DNA from: UMGS1933 sp051891435
GTDB lineage: Bacteria > Bacillota > Clostridia > TANB77 > CAG-508
Direction of reading: 5' to 3'
DNA length: 43,394 nt
Assembly: GCA_051891435.1 (NCBI GenBank)
Contig: JBJFFE010000045.1
Span: 1 to 43,394, forward strand
Shown here: piece by piece, positions 17,566 to 25,702 of the stretch
How the letters are laid out: each line of letters begins with the position of its first letter
Position numbering within the stretch: position 1 is the first letter of the stretch
Notes under the pieces: model-generated
What the model was told of the DNA's origin: nothing
Seen by the model: only the letters and a program-made list of their open reading frames with translations
Database searches by the model: none
Program-made: the position numbers and the translations under genes

Positions 17566-17934
17566 ATGATACAACAACAAACAAGATTAAAAGTTGCAGA
17601 CAATACTGGTGCAAAAGAACTTATGTGCATTAGATGTCTTGGCGGATCTTATAGAAAATTTGCAGGTGTAGGTGATGTTGTTATAGCATCAGTAAAAAGT
17701 GCTATACCAAATGGAGTTGTAAAAAAAGGTGATGTAGTTAAAGCTGTTATTGTTAGAACTAAAAAACCTATTAGAAGAGCAGATGGTTCTTATGTAAGAT
17801 TTGACGAAAATGCAGCAGTAATAATTAAAGATGATGGAAATCCAAAAGGAACACGTATATTTGGACCTATAGCAAGAGAATTAAGAGATAAAGATTATAT
17901 GAAGATACTATCTTTAGCCCCAGAAGTATTATAA
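17566..17934 (+). CDS. rplN: 50S ribosomal protein L14
   Basis: 122 residues. MIQQQTRLKVADNTGAKELMCIRCLGG, GDVVKAVIVRTKKPIRRADGSYVRFDENAAVII and GTRIFGPIARELRDKDYMKILSLAPEVL are canonical. L14 contacts 16S rRNA in bridge B8. ATG follows AGAAGGAGG. A palindromic repeat begins 3 bases after its stop. Confidence 0.98.
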   Translation: MIQQQTRLKVADNTGAKELMCIRCLGGSYRKFAGVGDVVIASVKSAIPNGVVKKGDVVKAVIVRTKKPIRRADGSYVRFDENAAVIIKDDGNPKGTRIFGPIARELRDKDYMKILSLAPEVL

Positions 17935-17937
17935 GAG

Positions 17938-18058
17938 AAACAAATGAAAATCAGTATCCTGCACATTTTCATCAATTGCAAAATGCTCGATGTACACATG
18001 TACACCTCCGCTTTTGACAATTTCTGAAAATGCACATTATACTAATTTTGATTTGTTT
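17938..18058. repeat. Palindromic repeat (copy A) between rplN and rplX
   Basis: About 121 bases with arms AAACAAATGAAAATCAGTAT ... ATACTAATTTTGATTTGTTT, TGCACATTTT / AAAATGCA and a central GTACACATGTAC hairpin flanked by GCTCG / CTCCGC. Same family as the elements at 19195, 20335 and 25406. Confidence 0.85.
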
Positions 18059-18113
18059 CATGAATTGAATTTAAAAACAAATAAAAATTTTTAAAAGAAG
18101 GAGGAAATCCTAG

Positions 18114-18422
18114 ATGAGAATAAAAAAAGGTGATACAGTTCAAGTTTTATCTGGAAATGATAAAGGTAAAACTGGAGAAGTTTTAGAAGTAATACCAAAA
18201 ACAAGTAGAGTAATAGTAAAAGGTGTTAATATAAGAAAAAAACACATTAAACCTAGAAAACAAGGTGAAGAAGGCGGAATAATATCAGTTGAATGTAGCT
18301 TGCATAGTTCTAAAGTAAACGTAGTTTGCCCAAAATGCAATAAAGCTACAAGAATAGCTGTAAAAAAAGAAGATAAAGAAAAAGTTCGTATTTGTAAAAA
18401 ATGTGGAGCAACAATAAAATAA
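18114..18422 (+). CDS. rplX: 50S ribosomal protein L24
   Basis: 102 residues. KOW domain MRIKKGDTVQVLSGNDKGKTGEVLEV, GVNIRKKHIKP, and a C-terminal CPKC ... CKKC zinc ribbon (residues about 72-98) as in Clostridia L24. It is an assembly initiator near the tunnel exit. ATG follows AAGGAGG. It starts the spc block with rplE 20 bases downstream. Confidence 0.97.
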   Translation: MRIKKGDTVQVLSGNDKGKTGEVLEVIPKTSRVIVKGVNIRKKHIKPRKQGEEGGIISVECSLHSSKVNVVCPKCNKATRIAVKKEDKEKVRICKKCGATIK

Positions 18423-18442
18423 TTGAGAGGAGGAAATAAACT

Positions 18443-18982
18443 ATGGAAATACTAAGAGAACAATATGAAAAAGAAGTAGTACCTGCATTAATGAAAAAAT
18501 TTAATTATAAATCAGTTATGCAAGTTCCAAAGTTAGAAAAAATAGTTATTAACATAGGTTTAGGAGATGTAAAAGAAAATCCTAAATCATTAGATAATGC
18601 TGTGGCAGAATTAGCTATGATTACAGGTCAAAAACCAATTATAACAAAAGCTAGAAAATCAATTGCAGCATTTAAATTAAGAGAAGGTGTAAATGTAGGA
18701 TGTAAAGTAACATTAAGATCATCAAAAATGTATGATTTTGCTTATAAACTATTTAATGTTGCACTACCAAGAGTAAGAGATTTTAGAGGACTTTCAAAAA
18801 AATCTTTTGATGGTAGAGGTAATTATTCTTTAGGAATTAAAGAACAATTAATATTCCCAGAAATTGAATATGATAAAATAGATAAAACTAGAGGAATGGA
18901 TATAATAATTGTTACAACAGCTAAAACTGACGAAGAAGCTAAAGAGTTACTTACATTATTAGGTATGCCATTCAGAGCATAA
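18443..18982 (+). CDS. rplE: 50S ribosomal protein L5
   Basis: 179 residues. YEKEVVPALMKKFNYKSVMQVPKLEKIVINIGLGD, ITGQKPIITKARKSIAAFKLREG and RDFRGLSKKSFDGRGNYSLGIKEQLIFPEI are canonical. It binds 5S rRNA and contacts P-site tRNA. ATG follows AGAGGAGG. Confidence 0.98.
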   Translation: MEILREQYEKEVVPALMKKFNYKSVMQVPKLEKIVINIGLGDVKENPKSLDNAVAELAMITGQKPIITKARKSIAAFKLREGVNVGCKVTLRSSKMYDFAYKLFNVALPRVRDFRGLSKKSFDGRGNYSLGIKEQLIFPEIEYDKIDKTRGMDIIIVTTAKTDEEAKELLTLLGMPFRA

Positions 18983-19009
18983 ATCTAAAAAAGGAGGAAA
19001 TAGAAATCT

Positions 19010-19195
19010 ATGGCTAAAAAAGCAATGATTGTAAAACAACAAAAAGCTCAAAAATATAAGACAAGAGAATATAATAGATGTAAATTATGTGGAAGACCAC
19101 ATGCATATATTAGAAAATATGGAATATGCCGTATATGCTTTAGAGAATTAGCTCATAAAGGTGAGATACCAGGAGTTAAAAAAGCAAGCTGGTAA
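19010..19195 (+). CDS. rpsZ: 30S ribosomal protein S14, type Z (zinc form)
   Basis: 61 residues, the short zinc-binding form. The zinc site is C-x2-C ... C-x2-C (CKLCGRPH ... CRICFRELA). Ends GEIPGVKKASW as in the family. Located in the standard spc position between rplE and rpsH. Initiation is after AAGGAGG. The palindromic repeat copy B begins at its stop codon. Confidence 0.97.
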   Translation: MAKKAMIVKQQKAQKYKTREYNRCKLCGRPHAYIRKYGICRICFRELAHKGEIPGVKKASW

Positions 19196-19317
19196 AAACA
19201 AATGAAAATCGGCATCTTGCACATTTTTATCAACATATAAAATCCTCGACGTACCTTTGTACGCCTCCGGTTTTATAGTTTTAGAAAATGCACAATATAC
19301 CAATTTTGCTTTGTTTT
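19195..19317. repeat. Palindromic repeat (copy B) between rpsZ and rpsH
   Basis: About 123 bases. Arms AAAACAAATGAAAATCGGCA ... CCAATTTTGCTTTGTTTT, TGCACATTTT / AAAATGCACA, TATAAAATCC / GGTTTTATA and central CGTAC CTTT GTACG hairpin. It folds end to end. Confidence 0.88.
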
Positions 19318-19352
19318 AAGTAAATAGAATAAGAAAAAGGAGGAAATAATTA

Positions 19353-19751
19353 ATGAATACTACAGATCCAATCGCAGATATGTTAACAAGAATAAGAAAT
19401 GCTAATCAAGCTAAATTTAAAACTGTAGATATCCCAGCATCAAATATGAAAAGAAATATTGCTGAAATACTTTTCAATGAAGGATATATAAAAGCTTATG
19501 AAGAAATTGAAAATGAAAATCAAGGAATAATAAGAGTAAGCTTGAAATATACAGAAAAAGGTAAGAAAGTTATTTCTGGTTTAAAAAGAATTAGTAAACC
19601 AGGATTAAGAATATATGCATCTAAAGATGAACTTCCAAAAGTATTAAATGGTTTAGGAATAGCATTAATTTCAACATCAAAAGGAGTTATGACAGATAAA
19701 CAAGCAAGAGCACTAGGTGTTGGAGGAGAAGTTCTAGCTTATATATGGTAA
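19353..19751 (+). CDS. rpsH: 30S ribosomal protein S8
   Basis: 132 residues. DPIADMLTRIRNANQAKF at the N-terminus and the C-terminal STSKGVMTDKQARALGVGGEVLAYIW motif. It binds the central domain of 16S rRNA; in Escherichia coli it also represses the spc operon. ATG follows AAAAAGGAGG. A short TTAGAAGTTAGAAATTA repeat follows the stop. Confidence 0.98.
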   Translation: MNTTDPIADMLTRIRNANQAKFKTVDIPASNMKRNIAEILFNEGYIKAYEEIENENQGIIRVSLKYTEKGKKVISGLKRISKPGLRIYASKDELPKVLNGLGIALISTSKGVMTDKQARALGVGGEVLAYIW

Positions 19752-19792
19752 TTAGAAGTTAGAAATTATAAAAAAAGAAGGGAGATAGAAAA

Positions 19793-20332
19793 ATGTCAAG
19801 AATAGGAAATAAACCAATTACAGTACCAGAAGGCGTAGAAGTTACTCTAAATGGACAAAAAATTACTGTAAAAGGACCTAAGGGAACATTAACAAGAGAA
19901 ATACATAACAACATGAAAGTATCATTAGATAATAATGTTATTACAGTAACAAGACCAGATGATGAAGCTGAAAATAAAAGCTTACATGGTTTAACAAGAA
20001 CTTTAATAAATAACATGATTCAAGGTGTTGTAACAGAATATACTAGAACACTAGAAATTAATGGTGTTGGTTATAGAGCTGCGAAACAAGGTAAAAAATT
20101 AGTTCTTACATTAGGATATTCACATCCAGTAGAGATGGAAGAACCAGAAGGAATTACTTTTGAAGTTCCAACTCCAAACCAAATAATTGTAAAAGGTATA
20201 GATAAAGAATTAGTAGGTCAAACAGCGGCTGTTATTAGAACAAAAAGACCACCAGAAGTATATAGAGGCAAAGGTATTAAATATGTGGAAGAGCATATTA
20301 GAAGAAAAGAAGGAAAAACAGGTAAGAAATAG
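19793..20332 (+). CDS. rplF: 50S ribosomal protein L6
   Basis: 179 residues with the two L6 domains. MSRIGNKPITVPEGVEVTLNGQ, LHGLTRTLINNMIQGV, LEINGVGYRAAKQGKKLVLTLGYSHPV and the C-terminal PPEVYRGKGIKYVEEHIRRKEGKT are canonical. It lies near the sarcin-ricin loop. ATG follows AAGGGAG. Confidence 0.98.
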   Translation: MSRIGNKPITVPEGVEVTLNGQKITVKGPKGTLTREIHNNMKVSLDNNVITVTRPDDEAENKSLHGLTRTLINNMIQGVVTEYTRTLEINGVGYRAAKQGKKLVLTLGYSHPVEMEEPEGITFEVPTPNQIIVKGIDKELVGQTAAVIRTKRPPEVYRGKGIKYVEEHIRRKEGKTGKK

Positions 20333-20334
20333 GA

Positions 20335-20455
20335 TAACAAATGAAAATTGGCATCTTGCACATTTTCTTGCAACTTATAAATCCTCATCGTACCTTTGTA
20401 CGATTCCGGCTTTGTAGTTTTAGAAAATGCATAATATACCAATTTTGCTTTGTTT
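20335..20455. repeat. Palindromic repeat (copy C) between rplF and rplR
   Basis: About 121 bases. AACAAATGAAAATTGGCATC ... CCAATTTTGCTTTGTTTG arms, TGCACATTTT / AAAATGCATA, inner CGTAC CTTT GTACG. Begins 2-3 bases after the rplF stop. Confidence 0.87.
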
Positions 20456-20502
20456 GAATATCCAATAAAAATTACTGAAGTATCAGTAGAAGGGAGTAAA
20501 AT

Positions 20503-20862
20503 ATGATTACTAAAACTAATAGAAAATTAGAAAGAGAGAGAAGACATAGAAGAGTTCGTACAAAAATTAGTGGAACTCCAGAATGCCCAAGATTATGCGT
20601 ATTTAGAAGTAATGCAAATCTTTATGCTCAAGTAATTGATGATGTAAATAATGTTACTTTAGCTAGTGCATCAACATTAGATAAAGAAGTAAAAACTAAA
20701 AAATCAAATAAAGAAGCAGCAAAAGAAGTTGGAGCTTTAGTTGCTAAAAGAGCATTAGAAAAAAACATAAAATCAGTTGTTTACGATAGAGGTGGATATA
20801 TTTACCACGGTGTTGTAAAAGAATTAGCTGAATCTGCAAGAGAAGCAGGATTAGAATTTTAA
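20503..20862 (+). CDS. rplR: 50S ribosomal protein L18
   Basis: 119 residues. RERRHRRVRTKISGTPECPRLCVFRSNANLYAQVIDD and AKRALEKNIKSVVYDRGGYIYHGVVKELAESAREAGLEF are canonical. It binds 5S rRNA with L5. ATG follows GAAGGGAG. A TTAGAGGTTAGAAGTTAGAA repeat follows its stop. Confidence 0.98.
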   Translation: MITKTNRKLERERRHRRVRTKISGTPECPRLCVFRSNANLYAQVIDDVNNVTLASASTLDKEVKTKKSNKEAAKEVGALVAKRALEKNIKSVVYDRGGYIYHGVVKELAESAREAGLEF

Positions 20863-20900
20863 TTTAGAGGTTAGAAGTTAGAAATTTTAAAAGAAACTTC
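20863..20900 (+). repeat. TTAGAGGTTAGAAGTTAGAA repeat after rplR
   Basis: Purine-rich heptamer-like repeat directly after the rplR stop, followed by AACTTCG. Same family as after rpsH, secY, rpsD and rplQ. Confidence 0.7.
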
Positions 20901-20937
20901 GTAATTCTAAATAAACAAGAAAGGAGTATTAATTTTA

Positions 20938-21426
20938 ATGGAAGAACAAGCAGTTGAATTAAAAGAAAAAGTTGTTGCTATCAATAGAGTTGCAAAAGTT
21001 GTTAAAGGTGGTAGAAATTTCAGATTTAGTGCTGTTGTAGTTGTTGGAGACGAAAATGGTCATGTAGGAATAGGAAATGGTAAAGCAGCAGAAGTACCAG
21101 ATGCAATAAAAAAAGCTATTGAAGATGCTAAGAAAAACTTAATAGAAGTTCCGATTGTTGGAACAACAATACCACATGAATATGTTGGAACATTTGGTAG
21201 TGCAAGTGTTTTACTAAAACCAGGACCAGAAGGATCTGGACTTATTGCAGGTGGAAGTGTAAGACCAATATTAGAACTTGCTGGGTATAGAGATATAAAA
21301 ACTAAAGTTATTGGAACAAACAATCCAAGAAACGTAGGTTATGCAACAATAAATGCATTACAAAACATATCAACACCTGAAGAGATAGCTAAAAAACGTG
21401 GGAAAAAAGTGGAAGAAATATTATAA
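20938..21426 (+). CDS. rpsE: 30S ribosomal protein S5
   Basis: 162 residues. VVAINRVAKVVKGGRNFRFSAVVVVGD, GHVGIGNGKAAEVPDAI and the C-terminal GTNNPRNVGYATINALQ segment. It works in translational fidelity and mRNA helicase activity at the entry site. ATG follows AGAAAGGAG. The gene normally next, rpmD (L30), is missing: the 212-base gap to rplO has no L30-like frame. Confidence 0.98.
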   Translation: MEEQAVELKEKVVAINRVAKVVKGGRNFRFSAVVVVGDENGHVGIGNGKAAEVPDAIKKAIEDAKKNLIEVPIVGTTIPHEYVGTFGSASVLLKPGPEGSGLIAGGSVRPILELAGYRDIKTKVIGTNNPRNVGYATINALQNISTPEEIAKKRGKKVEEIL

Positions 21427-21451
21427 TTTAAATATGTTACTGTTAAAACAT

Positions 21452-21600
21452 ACAGATTGCAATTTTGAGGTGAGAGGTGTGAAGTGAGAGGTGTGAAGTG
21501 AGAGGTGTGAATTTGGGATTAAACTCCAAAAAAATTTCCATAAAAGCGCACTTCCCACATCCCACTTCGAACTTCCATAAATTACAATTTGTACATAAAC
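21452..21600. repeat. GTGAGAGGTGTGAA tandem repeat with complementary arm
   Basis: Three near-perfect copies of GTGAGAGGTGTGAA (21470-21512) followed downstream by the complementary CACTTCCCACATCCCACTTCGAACTTCC. It is flanked by ATTGCAATTTT and AAATTACAATTTGT termini. It fills the rpsE-rplO gap where rpmD would normally sit. Confidence 0.75.
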
Positions 21601-21638
21601 TGGTAATGAAATTAAATAAGAAATGGAGGGTAAAATTC

Positions 21639-22073
21639 ATGGAACTAGGAGATATAAAAGCAGCAAACGAGAAAGTTGCAAGAAGAAGAGTTGGACGTGG
21701 AATAGGATCTGGATTAGGCAAAACATCTGGTAGAGGTCATAAAGGACAAAAAGCAAGATCAGGTGGAGGAGTAAGACGTGGATTCGAAGGTGGTCAAACA
21801 CCATTATATAGAAGATTACCTAAAAGAGGATTTAAAAATGTAAATGCTAAAAATTATACAGAAGTAACTTTAACAATGCTTAATAAGTCAACAGTTACAG
21901 ACGTTACAGCTGATAGTTTAATAAAAGATGGAATAATTAGCAAAGCAAACGATGGTATCGTTATTTTAGGAACAGGAAAATTAGATAAAAAATTAACAGT
22001 TCAAGCTAAAAGATTTACAACTTCAGCTGCAGAAAAAATAGAAGCAGCTGGTGGAAAAGTAGAGGTGATTTAA
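21639..22073 (+). CDS. rplO: 50S ribosomal protein L15
   Basis: 144 residues from ATG 21639 (AATGGAGGG upstream). The Gly/Arg-rich N-terminus RRVGRGIGSGLGKTSGRGHKGQKAR and RGFEGGQTPLYRRLPKRGFKN are canonical. A longer open frame starting at 21498 only reads through the repeat and is rejected. Its stop is 1 base before the secY TTG. Confidence 0.97.
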   Translation: MELGDIKAANEKVARRRVGRGIGSGLGKTSGRGHKGQKARSGGGVRRGFEGGQTPLYRRLPKRGFKNVNAKNYTEVTLTMLNKSTVTDVTADSLIKDGIISKANDGIVILGTGKLDKKLTVQAKRFTTSAAEKIEAAGGKVEVI

Positions 22074-22074
22074 T

Positions 22075-23409
22075 TTGTTTAAAACGATTAAAAATGCCTT
22101 AAAAACACCAGATATTAGAAAAAGATTATTATATACATTATTGTTAATAGTAATTTTTAGATTAGGATGTTTTATTTCAGTGCCAGGAATTGATACTTTG
22201 GCACTTGAAAAATTAACAACAGGAGCACAAAATTCAATAACAGGATTAATAGATATTATTTCAGGTGGGGCTTTCTCAAGATTTTCAATATTTGCAATGA
22301 CAATAACACCATATATCACAGCATCAATTGTTATACAATTATTGGGAATGGTAATTCCTTCTTTAGAAAAATTAATTAAAGAAGGCGGAGAAGAAGGAAA
22401 AAGGATAATAAATAAATATACTAAAATGCTTACATTAGTATTAGCATTGGTAGAGGCAATTGGTATATACATGTCATATAGCTCAGCATATTCTGCTTAC
22501 GGTGTATTTATTAATCCAGGTTTTGGAACAGGCGCATTAATAGTATTATCACTTGTTGCAGGAACAGCATTCTTAATGTGGTTAGGAGAACAAATTACAA
22601 ACAAAGGTATTGGAAATGGAATTTCTATAATAATATTTGTTGGTATTATTTCTTCATTACCAACAGGTGTTACAACTTTATATAATTTGATATTTACTAA
22701 ATCAGGATTTAGTACTACAGGATTATTGCTTTCTTTAGGAATAATCTTAGGAGCAATTCTACTTGTAGCAGGAGTTGTATTTGTTCAAGAAGCAGAAAGA
22801 AGAGTTCCAGTACAATATGCTAAAAAAGTTGTGGGAAGAAAAATGTATGGAGGTCAAAATACTCATATTCCACTAAAACTTGCTATGGCAGGTGTAATGC
22901 CAGTAATTTTTGCTTCATCATTTATGACATTCCCAGCAATGATAATTTCAATGTTTAATAGTAATATTGCAGCTGAAACAGGATTTTGGGCTACAATATA
23001 TAAATTCTCTATAGCCACTTCTACATCAAGTGTAGGAATTGGTTACACTATAGCAAATGCAATTGTATACTTATTATTAATTTTAGGATTCACATATTTT
23101 TATACTTATGCTACATTTAATCCAGCAGAAGTATCAAATAATATTAAGAAAAATGGTGGATTTATTCCAGGAATAAGAGCCGGCAAACCAACGACAGAAT
23201 ATTTATCAGCAATAATTAGTAAATTAACATTATTTGGTGGATTATTCTTAAGTTTAATTGCAATATTGCCAATGCTTATGAGATTTACAAACTTAGATGT
23301 AACATTTGGAGGAACATCAATTCTTATTGTAGTAGGTGTTGCATTAGAAACTGTACAACAATTAGAATCAAGATTAGTTATGAGACATTACAAAGGATTT
23401 CTTGAATAG
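22075..23409 (+). CDS. secY: Preprotein translocase subunit SecY
   Basis: 444 residues with ten membrane helices. Plug-region TTGAQNSITGLIDIISGGAFSRFSIFAMTITPYITASIVIQLL, the cytoplasmic loop RRVPVQYAKK, and C-terminal EVSNNIKKNGGFIPGIRAGKPT are canonical. It forms the SecYEG channel for secretion and membrane insertion. The TTG start lies in GAGGTGATTTAATTTG, tightly coupled to rplO. Confidence 0.98.
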   Translation: MFKTIKNALKTPDIRKRLLYTLLLIVIFRLGCFISVPGIDTLALEKLTTGAQNSITGLIDIISGGAFSRFSIFAMTITPYITASIVIQLLGMVIPSLEKLIKEGGEEGKRIINKYTKMLTLVLALVEAIGIYMSYSSAYSAYGVFINPGFGTGALIVLSLVAGTAFLMWLGEQITNKGIGNGISIIIFVGIISSLPTGVTTLYNLIFTKSGFSTTGLLLSLGIILGAILLVAGVVFVQEAERRVPVQYAKKVVGRKMYGGQNTHIPLKLAMAGVMPVIFASSFMTFPAMIISMFNSNIAAETGFWATIYKFSIATSTSSVGIGYTIANAIVYLLLILGFTYFYTYATFNPAEVSNNIKKNGGFIPGIRAGKPTTEYLSAIISKLTLFGGLFLSLIAILPMLMRFTNLDVTFGGTSILIVVGVALETVQQLESRLVMRHYKGFLE

Positions 23410-23447
23410 AAATTAGAGGTTAGAAATTAGAGGTTAGAAATTAGAAT
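23410..23447 (+). repeat. AAATTAGAGGTTAG tandem repeat after secY
   Basis: Two and a half copies of GAAATTAGAGGTTA directly after the secY stop, with TTTCTACCTCT downstream able to pair back. Confidence 0.75.
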
Positions 23448-23492
23448 AATATTTTAAAGTTTCTACCTCTGATTTTGTGTATAAATAAATAT

Positions 23493-23564
23493 GTAGGGGC
23501 TGGTCTTGACCAGCCCGATAAAAAATAAATGTAAAAACGGGTCGGTCAAGACCGACCCCTACAA
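23493..23564. repeat. TGTAGGGG ... CCCCTACA composite hairpin before adk
   Basis: Outer arms TGTAGGGG and CCCCTACA, with two inner perfect hairpins: GGGCTGGTC/GACCAGCCC and GGGTCGGTC/GACCGACCC. A sister element at 24253 lies on the other side of adk. GC content is far above the surroundings. Confidence 0.9.
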
Positions 23565-23578
23565 TAGGGGGTAAAGAA

Positions 23579-24235
23579 ATGTTTATAGTATTACTAGGAG
23601 CACCAGGAAGCGGAAAAGGTACTGTTGGAGAACTATTAGCAAAAGATTTAGAATTAGCACATATATCAACAGGAGATTTATTTAGAGAAAATTTAAAAAA
23701 TAAAACAGAACTAGGAAAAAAAGCGCAAGAATATATGGACAAAGGTGAATTAGTGCCTGACGAAATAACAATAGGAATGTTATCAGAAAGATTAAAATCA
23801 GGGGATGTAGTAAATGGAGCTGTTTTAGATGGATTCCCAAGAACAGGAAAACAAGCAATTAGCCTTGATAAAATGCTAGCAGATATGAATGCAAAAGTAG
23901 ACATGGCATTAAATATAGATGTTCCATTTGACGAAATAGTTGAAAGAATTGCAAACAGAAGAAGCTGCAAAGGATGTAATGAAATATATAATGTAGTATT
24001 CAATCCTCCGAAAGTAGAAGGTATTTGCGACAAATGTGGTGGAGAGCTATATCAAAGAGAAGACCAAAAACCAGAAGTAGTACAAAACAGGTTAGAAGTA
24101 TATAGCAAAACAGCAGAAGAACTAATTAATTATTATAAGAATGCAAATGTATTAGTATCTAAAAAAGCTGGAGATAAAGCTGGAAAAACATCATATGATG
24201 TGGCCAGAGAAATTGAGGAAACTTTAAATAAATAG
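23579..24235 (+). CDS. adk: Adenylate kinase
   Basis: 218 residues, long-LID form. P-loop GAPGSGKGT at residue 7, substrate-binding STGDLFRENLK, GFPRTGKQA, and a LID zinc site C-x2-C ... C-x2-C (CKGCNE ... CDKCGG), as common in Gram-positive enzymes. It interconverts ATP+AMP and 2 ADP. Standard position between secY and map. ATG follows TAGGGGGT. It is bracketed by two GTAGGGG elements. Confidence 0.97.
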   Translation: MFIVLLGAPGSGKGTVGELLAKDLELAHISTGDLFRENLKNKTELGKKAQEYMDKGELVPDEITIGMLSERLKSGDVVNGAVLDGFPRTGKQAISLDKMLADMNAKVDMALNIDVPFDEIVERIANRRSCKGCNEIYNVVFNPPKVEGICDKCGGELYQREDQKPEVVQNRLEVYSKTAEELINYYKNANVLVSKKAGDKAGKTSYDVAREIEETLNK

Positions 24236-24252
24236 AAAATTTATTGCAAATA

Positions 24253-24304
24253 TGTAGGGGATAGTCTTGACTAGCCCGCGGGTCGGTCAAGACCGACCCC
24301 TACA
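24253..24304. repeat. TGTAGGGG ... CCCCTACA hairpin between adk and map
   Basis: Outer arms TGTAGGGG / CCCCTACA; inner GGGTCGGTC / GACCGACCC hairpin and a degraded TAGTC/GACTA hairpin. It looks like a shorter relative of the element at 23493. Confidence 0.88.
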
Positions 24305-24346
24305 ATACAAATAAACAAAACCTAAATTAAATTATGAGGTAAAAAA

Positions 24347-25116
24347 ATGGTATATATAAAATCAAAAAGAGAAATAGAACTTATGAAAGAAGCTTGTAAA
24401 ATTGCAAAATTAGCACAAAAAGCAGTAGAAAAAGCAATAAAGCCAGGGATAACCACATATGAACTAGACCAAATTGCAGAAAAAACAATAAGAGAACATG
24501 GTGGAATTCCAGCCGAAAAAGGATATCCAAGTGGAATAAAAGGAGTACCGGATTTTCCTGCATCAATCTGTGCTTCAATAAATGATGAAGTAATACATGG
24601 AATACCTTCAAAAAGAGTTGTCTTAAAAGAAGGTGATCTTGTAAGTGTAGATTTAGTTGCATATAAAAATGGATTTAATGGCGATTGTGCAAGAACTTAT
24701 ATTGTGGGAAAAGCAAGTAGTGAAGATGAAAGATTAGTAAACACTACGAAACAAGCATTTTTTGAAGGTATAAAATTTGCAAAAGTAGGATATAGACTTC
24801 GGAGATATATCTCATGCTATTGGAGAGTTTATAGAAAAAAATGGATATTCTGTTGTAAAAGAATTCCAAGGTCATGGAATAGGAAGAGAAATGCATGAAG
24901 ACCCAGGAATACCAAACTATGGAAAAGCTGGTAGAGGAATTAAACTAGAAGCTCGGTATGACACTTGCAATAGAACCAATGGTAATCGCAGGAAAACCAG
25001 GCATTTTAGAGCTAGATGATGGGTGGACAATAATTACAGAAGATGGAAGTAATTCTGCACATTATGAAAATACAATTTTAATTACAGAAAAAGAGCCAGA
25101 GATATTGACAATTTAA
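24347..25116 (+). CDS. map: Methionine aminopeptidase, two +1 frameshifts at CGG
   Basis: Removes N-terminal Met from nascent proteins. The frame starting at 24347 runs only to 24898. Skipping one C at 24800 (CTT C-GGA) and one at 24954 (GCT C-GGT) yields a continuous 255-residue protein, the normal length. Conserved ligands are all present and split across the three frames: His of DEVIHGIP, Asp of VSVDL, Asp of GDCART, His of QGHGIGREMH, Glu of AIEPM and Glu of ITEDG. The second site restores the conserved Gly of EAGMTLAIEPM. Without both shifts three of the metal/active-site residues are lost. The enzyme is normally essential, so a pseudogene is unlikely unless a second copy exists. Confidence 0.88.
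24800..24803 (+). other. CGG recoding site 2 (CTT C-GGA) in map
   Basis: The zero frame reads AGA CTT CGG AGA TAT. Skipping C gives CTT GGA GAT ATA TCT CAT, the family's DISHA segment. CTT-CGG-A resembles the yeast Ty1 +1 site CTT-AGG-C. Confidence 0.8.
24954..24957 (+). other. CGG recoding site 3 (GCT C-GGT) in map
   Basis: In the frame set by site 2 the ribosome reads GAA GCT CGG TAT. Skipping C gives GCT GGT ATG ACA, restoring the invariant Gly-Met before AIEPM. Confidence 0.8.
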
Positions 25117-25189
25117 TAAAAACAATGTATAATATATAAGTTATTTCGGGTAAATTTTTGAAAATTTGCCAATAGGAGGTAAAATTCTT

Positions 25190-25405
25190 TTGAAAGAAGA
25201 TGTTATAGAGGTTGAGGGAGTAGTTGTTGAGGCACTTCCAAATACAAATTTTAAAGTAGAATTAGAAAATGGACATCAGGTATTAGCTCACATTTCAGGA
25301 AAACTTAGAATGAATTATATAAAAATTCTTCCAGGAGATAAAGTAAAATTAGAGCTATCACCATATGACCTAAATAGGGGTAGAATTACTTGGAGAGCTA
25401 AATAA
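25190..25405 (+). CDS. infA: Translation initiation factor IF-1
   Basis: 71 residues, single OB domain: KEDVIEVEGVVVEALPNTNFKVELENGH, LAHISGKLRMNYIKILPGDKVKLELSPYDLNRGRITWR. TTG 25190 was chosen because AGGAGGT sits just upstream; an upstream TTG (25166) would place the start before that site and add eight non-family residues. IF-1 occupies the A site during initiation. Standard place after map. Confidence 0.96.
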   Translation: MKEDVIEVEGVVVEALPNTNFKVELENGHQVLAHISGKLRMNYIKILPGDKVKLELSPYDLNRGRITWRAK

Positions 25406-25528
25406 ATCAAATGAAAATTAGCATCTTGCACGCTTTCTATCAACTTATAAAATCCTTATCGTACCTTTGTACGATTGCGGTTTTATAGTTTCAGAAAACG
25501 CACAATATACTAATTTTGATTTGATTTA
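25406..25528. repeat. Palindromic repeat (copy D) between infA and rpmJ
   Basis: About 123 bases beginning right at the infA stop. Arms AATCAAATGAAAATTAGCAT ... CTAATTTTGATTTGATTTA, inner TATAAAATCC / GGTTTTATA and CGTAC CTTT GTACG. Same family as copies A-C. Confidence 0.88.
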
Positions 25529-25585
25529 ATATAAATTAAATTTTAACCCAAAAACCAATTATCATGTTTTAGAGAGGTGAAAAAA

Positions 25586-25699
25586 ATGAAAGTAAGACCA
25601 TCAGTAAAACCAATATGTGACAAATGTAAAGTAATCAAGAGAAAAGGTAAAATTAGAGTTATTTGTGAAAACCCTAAACACAAACAAAGACAAGGGTAA
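25586..25699 (+). CDS. rpmJ: 50S ribosomal protein L36
   Basis: 37 residues: MKVRPSVKPICDKCKVIKRK then IRVICENPKHKQRQG. The zinc site C-x2-C ... C ... H (Cys11, Cys14, Cys27, His32) marks the zinc-binding form. ATG follows AGAGAGGTG. Standard position between infA and rpsM. Confidence 0.97.
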   Translation: MKVRPSVKPICDKCKVIKRKGKIRVICENPKHKQRQG

Positions 25700-25702
25700 T
25701 TT

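Noticed and set aside
25166..25189. Longer IF-1 start at 25166
   Set aside because: It would start before the AGGAGGT site and add residues absent from IF-1.
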